DNA from: Myroides phaeus
GTDB taxonomy: Bacteria; Bacteroidota; Bacteroidia; Flavobacteriales; Flavobacteriaceae
Reading direction: 5' to 3'
Assembly: GCF_900099675.1 (NCBI RefSeq)
Contig: NZ_FNDQ01000021.1
Location: 1-43,927, forward strand
DNA: 43,927 nucleotides
Shown here: positions 40,547-43,927 of the stretch, piece by piece
How positions within the stretch are numbered: position 1 is the stretch's first letter
Layout of the letters: every line of letters begins with the position of its first letter
Translations under genes and position numbers: made by a program
Notes under the pieces: model-generated
Told to the model about the DNA's origin: nothing
Seen by the model: only the letters and a program-made list of their open reading frames with translations
Databases searched by the model: none

Positions 40547-41488
40547 CTATACTACAAATGTTTTACTAATAGATTCATTAGAGTGAACATTATGCATAAC
40601 TTCTCCAAATAATGGAGCACAGCTTAATACTTTAATCTTGTCACAAGGTTTTTTCAATGGAATTGAATCTGTAACAATCAACTCTTGAATAGCTGATTCC
40701 TCTATTTTTTCATAAGCACTTCCTGAAAGGATAGCATGTGTACAAATAGCTCGTACACTTAATGCTCCTCTTTCCATCATCATATCAGCAGCTTTGGCAA
40801 GAGTACCACCAGTATCAATCATATCATCAACTAAGATAACATTTCTACCTGTTACATCTCCAATAAGCTCCATTTTGTCAATAATGTTAGCTTGCTTTCT
40901 TTGTTTATAGCAGATTACTACATCAGATGATAAAAATTTAGAATATGCATAAGCTCTTTTTGACCCTCCCATATCTGGTGATGCAATTGTTAGATTCTCT
41001 AAATTAAGGCTTTTCACATAAGGTAAAAAGATTGTTGATGCGTATAAATGATCTACTGGTCTTTCAAAGAAACCTTGAATTTGATCAGCATGTAAATCCA
41101 TTGTCATAATACGTGTAGCACCAGCAGATTCTAATAATTTAGCAACTAATTTAGCTCCAATTGGAACACGTGGTTTATCCTTTCTGTCTTGTCTTGCCCA
41201 TCCAAAATAAGGTATTACCGCAGTAATGTGTCTTGCTGAAGCACGTTTGGCAGCATCACACATTAACAATAATTCCATTAAATTATCTGATGAAGGAAAT
41301 GTAGAACATACTAAGAAAACTCTTCTACCTCTAATTGATTCTTCAAAAGAAGGTTGAAACTCTCCATCACTATAATGAGATAAAGTTACTTTTCCCAATT
41401 CTACTCCGTATGCTTTTGCAATCTTCTCTGCGAGTTCAACACTCTGAGCACATGCAAAAATTTTTGCGTCTGGTTCGAAATATGACAT
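40547..41488 (-). CDS. prs: Ribose-phosphate pyrophosphokinase
   Basis: This enzyme makes PRPP from ribose-5-phosphate and ATP, the substrate of PurF elsewhere in this window. The 313-residue protein shows the flexible-loop segment GWARQDRKDKPRVPI, MDLHADQIQGFF and the PRPP-binding loop VILVDDMIDTGGTLAKAA. Length is standard for class I enzymes. It precedes rplY and is divergent from tRNA-Leu. Confidence 0.96.
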   Translation of the reverse strand: MSYFEPDAKIFACAQSVELAEKIAKAYGVELGKVTLSHYSDGEFQPSFEESIRGRRVFLVCSTFPSSDNLMELLLMCDAAKRASARHITAVIPYFGWARQDRKDKPRVPIGAKLVAKLLESAGATRIMTMDLHADQIQGFFERPVDHLYASTIFLPYVKSLNLENLTIASPDMGGSKRAYAYSKFLSSDVVICYKQRKQANIIDKMELIGDVTGRNVILVDDMIDTGGTLAKAADMMMERGALSVRAICTHAILSGSAYEKIEESAIQELIVTDSIPLKKPCDKIKVLSCAPLFGEVMHNVHSNESISKTFVV

Positions 41489-41546
41489 TACTTTTAATTA
41501 GTTGTTATGTTGTTAGTTAGAGCTTAACTATGAATATTAAGCGATG

Positions 41547-41554
41547 CAAATTTA
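41547..41554 (-). promoter_or_regulatory. -7 box of prs
   Basis: TAAATTTG on the minus strand matches TAnnTTTG, giving a leader of about 50 nt. A TTTG lies only 15 bp upstream (41570-41573), shorter than usual. Confidence 0.5.
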
Positions 41555-41595
41555 TAAAATATATATTGACAAAACGATTTTTTTTATTTTTTTTC

Positions 41596-41625
41596 TTTGT
41601 AGCTAACTTTTTTTTTCTACATTTG
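41596..41625 (+). promoter_or_regulatory. tRNA-Leu promoter
   Basis: TTTG (41596-41599), an 18-bp spacer and TACATTTG (41618-41625) match both boxes. Transcription would begin about 16 nt before the tRNA. Confidence 0.72.
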
Positions 41626-41648
41626 CACTCACAAACAATAAGTCATCA

Positions 41649-41728
41649 GCCCGGATGGCGGAATTGGTAGACGCGCACGACTCAAACTCGTGTTCTTCGG
41701 AGTGTGGGTTCGATTCCCACTCCGGGCA
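41649..41728 (+). tRNA. tRNA-Leu (anticodon CAA)
   Basis: The acceptor arms GCCCGGA (41649-41655) and TCCGGGC (41721-41727) pair fully. The anticodon arm CACGA-CTCAAAC-TCGTG gives anticodon CAA. A longer variable arm (about 11 nt) and the T arm GTGGG-TTCGATT-CCCAC follow. The class II shape and anticodon identify leucine, codon UUG. The 3' CCA is not encoded. It has its own promoter and terminator. Confidence 0.95.
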
Positions 41729-41736
41729 CAGCAAAA

Positions 41737-41771
41737 AACGCAACACCCTTATAAATTCAGAGTGTTGCGTT
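41737..41771 (+). terminator. tRNA-Leu terminator
   Basis: AACGCAACAC pairs with GTGTTGCGTT around a 15-nt loop, followed by a long T-run, 8 nt after the tRNA. Confidence 0.85.
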
Positions 41772-41858
41772 TTTTTTATTACCAAATTTACATAGTTTTT
41801 GTATACTTCAGCTAATATAAAGTACCTTTAACTTTCTTTACTTACAAAACCATTTTAC

Positions 41859-42344
41859 ATGGATTCATCTAAACCTACATATATTTCTTTCGAAGATGCA
41901 AAAAGAAAACTTGAAGCTTTTTGTGCCTACCAAGATCGTTGTCATTCAGAAGTAATAAACAAATTATACAATCTTAAAATAAGCTCAAATATACATGATG
42001 ATATAATTGTACATTTAATTGAAACAAACTTCTTGAACGAAGAGCGCTTTGCTTGTAGTTTTGCACGAGGAAAACATAGAATAAGTAGTTGGGGAAGGTC
42101 TCGTATAATTATGGAGCTTAAAATACGCAAAATAACACCTTTTCTAATAAAAAAAGCCTTACAAGAAATCTCAGAAGAGTTATATTTAGAAACATTAAGC
42201 AGAATTAGCTACCAACGTTGGAATTCAATCAATGAATCAAATTTATCGAAGAAAAAACAAAAACTACAAGCTTATCTATATCGCAAAGGATATGAAATAG
42301 ACTACATTTATGATAGTATCAAAAAATTAGAAAATGATATATGA
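41859..42344 (+). CDS. recX: Regulatory protein RecX
   Basis: RecX proteins bind and restrain RecA filaments. The 161-residue, helical and basic protein shows the repeated three-helix pattern. Signatures are FEDAKRKLEAFCAYQDRCHSE, FLNEERFACSFARGKHRIS, SWGRSRIIMELKIRKI and, near the end, KLQAYLYRKGYEIDYI. Length suits the family. No recA gene is nearby. Confidence 0.9.
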   Translation: MDSSKPTYISFEDAKRKLEAFCAYQDRCHSEVINKLYNLKISSNIHDDIIVHLIETNFLNEERFACSFARGKHRISSWGRSRIIMELKIRKITPFLIKKALQEISEELYLETLSRISYQRWNSINESNLSKKKQKLQAYLYRKGYEIDYIYDSIKKLENDI

Positions 42345-42470
42345 TTTATTGTAAAAAATCTTTGCATACCTCTCTTTATCAATTGTATAACTAATACTTA
42401 AAAATTTAACTTCATTCTAAACATCTCTCAATTCAAATTCTGATACAACAAGTACACTCTAAAACCCCCA

Positions 42471-42530
42471 GAATTCATTCTCAAATTCATTCTCAAATTC
42501 ATTCTCAAATTCATTCTCAAATTCATTCTC
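42471..42530. repeat. Five tandem 12-bp repeats
   Basis: The unit AAATTCATTCTC occurs five times without gaps (42471-42482, -42494, -42506, -42518, -42530). Only the first base of the first copy differs. It lies in a gene-free stretch between recX and the dead IS element. The rest of 42345-42470 shows nothing recognisable. Confidence 0.92.
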
Positions 42531-42604
42531 ATCATTTAAGCACTATCTAACAACTGAATCTCCTAATGAAATCCGGACAATTAGTTAAGCAGCTTTATTA
42601 ATAT

Positions 42605-43440
42605 TTATATTTGATTAAATTCGTTGATTGTCTAGTAAATTAAGTAGAAGTCTCGACGTTTTTTATTATACCACATTTCTAAATATTCAAAGACTTTAGA
42701 TTCCATTTGTTTTGTATTAAGCTGTAAATTCCCTTAAACCATCTGCACTTTTAACGATTTAAAGAAGCATTCTGCTAACAATTTTCTTTCCAACTCATGT
42801 TACTAATAACATTAAAGTACTCTAAATAGTTTGTAAATTTGTAGTTTACATATTGTATCCTTAGTCAGAATTGAAAAATAGTCCTTCTTCAAAAACTCTG
42901 CTCTTTTAGCCATTTTAAAGTCAGCTAAGATGGATTTTCTGTAGACATATCATTTATTCAAACTCCATCCAATAACCTTTCTATCATATAAATCTATTCA
43001 CTGTAGTTAGGTAAATACCCCCTTCTTTAACAGTGATATAAGTAATGTCAGACACCCAAGCTTTACCTAATCCAGTTTGTGTAAATTGTTTATATAAAAT
43101 ATTGTCAACCACTAAATAATTGTGTTTAGAGTCTGTGGTTATTCTATATCATCGAGCTACTTTACTATGTAATCATAACTCTTTCATGTACTTAGTAACA
43201 GTAGTTTTTAATATTTTATATCCTCGCCCATTGAGTTCTATTGTAAGACGAGGGTTACCATAACGCTGTTTAAACTCTATATAAGCTTGTGTAATAACAC
43301 GTTTTAAATTTGTTTTGGCTTGTTTTCTTTTATTAAGAGAAGACTGTTTCCAATGATAATAACCACTTCTTACCTCTAAACTTTACACATAATCCAACCA
43401 GATATTCTTGTTTATAATCAAATATGAACGCGTAAATCAT
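42605..43440 (-). pseudogene. IS3-family transposase OrfB, decayed
   Basis: Reading the minus strand with frame changes, recognisable pieces appear in order: QAYIEFKQRYGNPRLTIEL, then DSKHNYLVVDNIL, and GKAWVSDITYITVKEG with the first catalytic D. Later come IQYVNYKFTNYLEYFNVI and TINEFNQI just before the stop at 42605. The second catalytic Asp region (normally HSDRG) is replaced by a stop and substitutions, and the final Glu region is lost. Confidence 0.8.
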
Positions 43441-43737
43441 TTGCCAGTCTTTGAGAAAATACCGTTTGTTTTTTTTAAATATTTCATGTTCTAATTCAAC
43501 AGCTACTAACTTCTTTTCTAACTCTTTTATCCTTTCTTGTTCTGAAGTCAGCTTTTGTTTGCCATTACCTGGAAAACTAGCATAGCCTAACTCTTGGGCT
43601 TCTTTACACCATTTATACAATAATGTAGGTCTGATTCCAAGTTCACGAGCTAATTCTGATTTATTTATTCTTTCTTAAGCCTATTCAACGGCTTACAGCT
43701 TAATTACAGCATTGCAGGCCTTTCTAATTCTATTCAT
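43430..43737 (-). pseudogene. IS3-family OrfA, decayed
   Basis: The minus strand starts with ATG at 43737 (MNRIRKACNAVIKL). It meets three in-frame stops within the next 10 codons, then stays open: INKSELARELGIRP, TLLYKWCKEAQELGYAS and the leucine-rich QERIKELEKKLVAVELEHEI. This is the helix-turn-helix plus leucine-zipper order of IS3 OrfA. Confidence 0.8.
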
Positions 43738-43807
43738 AAGTTAAAGATATGTTTTTTTGCTTAACTCTTTGTCCAGACTAAGTTAGCAAGTCCAAACAAT
43801 AAAAAAA

Positions 43808-43833
43808 GGAGCTATCTTAAATAAGATAACTCC
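43808..43833 (-). terminator. Second terminator after the rRNA operon
   Basis: GGAG and CTCC plus TATCTTA and TAAGATA form a stem with one mismatch and a 2-nt centre. A7 on the plus strand gives a T-run on the minus strand. Confidence 0.65.
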
Positions 43834-43853
43834 TTCAGTTTAGAGCAAAAAAA

Positions 43854-43880
43854 ATCCCCAACCTCATAGAGATTGGGGAT
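43854..43880 (-). terminator. rRNA operon terminator
   Basis: ATCCCCAA pairs with TTGGGGAT (43854-43861, 43873-43880), with an inner CTC/GAG. Eight T follow on the minus strand, 10 nt past the 5S rRNA end. Confidence 0.85.
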
Positions 43881-43890
43881 TCAAAAGAAA

Positions 43891-43927
43891 GGCGGCGTCA
43901 TACTCTCCCACTGCTTAGCAGTACCAT
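43891..43927 (-). rRNA. rrf: 5S ribosomal RNA, 3' end (partial)
   Basis: On the minus strand the last 37 bases include GTGGGAGAGTATGACGCCGCC, the conserved 3' part of 5S rRNA, which pairs with the 5' end lying outside the window. Two terminators follow. The rest of an rRNA operon should lie beyond the right edge. Confidence 0.88.

Larger units (their letters stand above)
42561..43788 (-). mobile_element. Degenerate IS3-family insertion sequence
   Basis: Two imperfect 31-bp inverted ends bound the element: one starting TCCTAATGAAATCCGGACAA at 42561, the other, on the minus strand, TGCTAACTTAGTCTGGACAA at 43788. They match at about 23 of 31 places, best in GGACAA and GTTAAGCA. Length (about 1.23 kb) and the two-frame orfA-orfB layout fit IS3. 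Both frames carry many stops, so the copy is dead. I see no target-site duplication. Confidence 0.8.

Noticed and set aside
41603..41785. A 60-codon minus-strand frame
   Set aside because: It is the complement of tRNA-Leu and its terminator.
42471..42530. CRISPR array
   Set aside because: The 12-bp units are directly adjacent with no spacers, and no cas gene is present.

Overview
The window looks like chromosome of a low-GC member of the Bacteroidota, family Flavobacteriaceae. A Myroides-like genome would fit, but the genus is an inference from general resemblance. The evidence is the gene set (IPExxxVDY protein beside pyk and rnc, TonB receptors with carboxypeptidase-like N-terminal domains, an M56/BlaI pair ending in a plug-like domain), very AT-rich spacers, and repeated use of the Bacteroidota promoter form TTG/TTTG-N18-20-TAnnTTTG. 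Most of the window is core chromosome; mobile DNA sits only at the two edges.

Layout. Bases 1-95 are the 3' end of an IS3-family element. On the minus strand follow acpP-fabF-rnc and IPExxxVDY-pyk (183-4656), divergent from purN-rnhA (4854-5892). A 620-bp gene-free spacer with 11-bp repeats leads to a PfkB-type kinase and purF, which converge on a DASS transporter through a 22-bp bidirectional terminator. Next, on the minus strand: acyl-ACP desaturase and HD hydrolase, plsC, a bacilliredoxin, and an iron-uptake-like pair (PepSY membrane protein and TonB receptor). A second repeat-bearing spacer (17.9-18.7 kb) also holds a decayed reading frame. Then dinB-ldcA-yraN, a divergent KefB-type antiporter, a Gcr/'SpecificRecomb' membrane protein, a CYTH protein, two tandem RlpA proteins, and a small membrane protein.

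From 27.5 to 34.9 kb lie an orphan ABC ATPase with a tiny membrane partner, an M56/BlaI sensor-repressor pair, and a TonB receptor plus thioredoxin divergent from a DtxR-family regulator. Old Yellow Enzyme and an MFS exporter follow, then aspS converging on the translation/nucleotide block prs-rplY-pth, tRNA-Leu(CAA) and recX. The right edge has a 12-bp tandem repeat, a complete but dead IS3-family copy (42561-43788), two rRNA-type terminators and the 3' end of a 5S rRNA gene on the minus strand.

No wholly new multi-gene system is evident. The most interesting signals are regulatory or structural: four ACTA/TAGT half-sites spaced exactly 10 bp over the blaI promoter; three gene-free spacers with 11- or 12-bp tandem repeats, two of them built as inverted arrays; an 18-bp palindrome before the antiporter; a 27-bp palindrome and an orphan hairpin after the ABC gene; terminator-like hairpins in the fabF and purF leaders; and an ABC ATPase/mini-membrane-protein pair with no ordinary permease.
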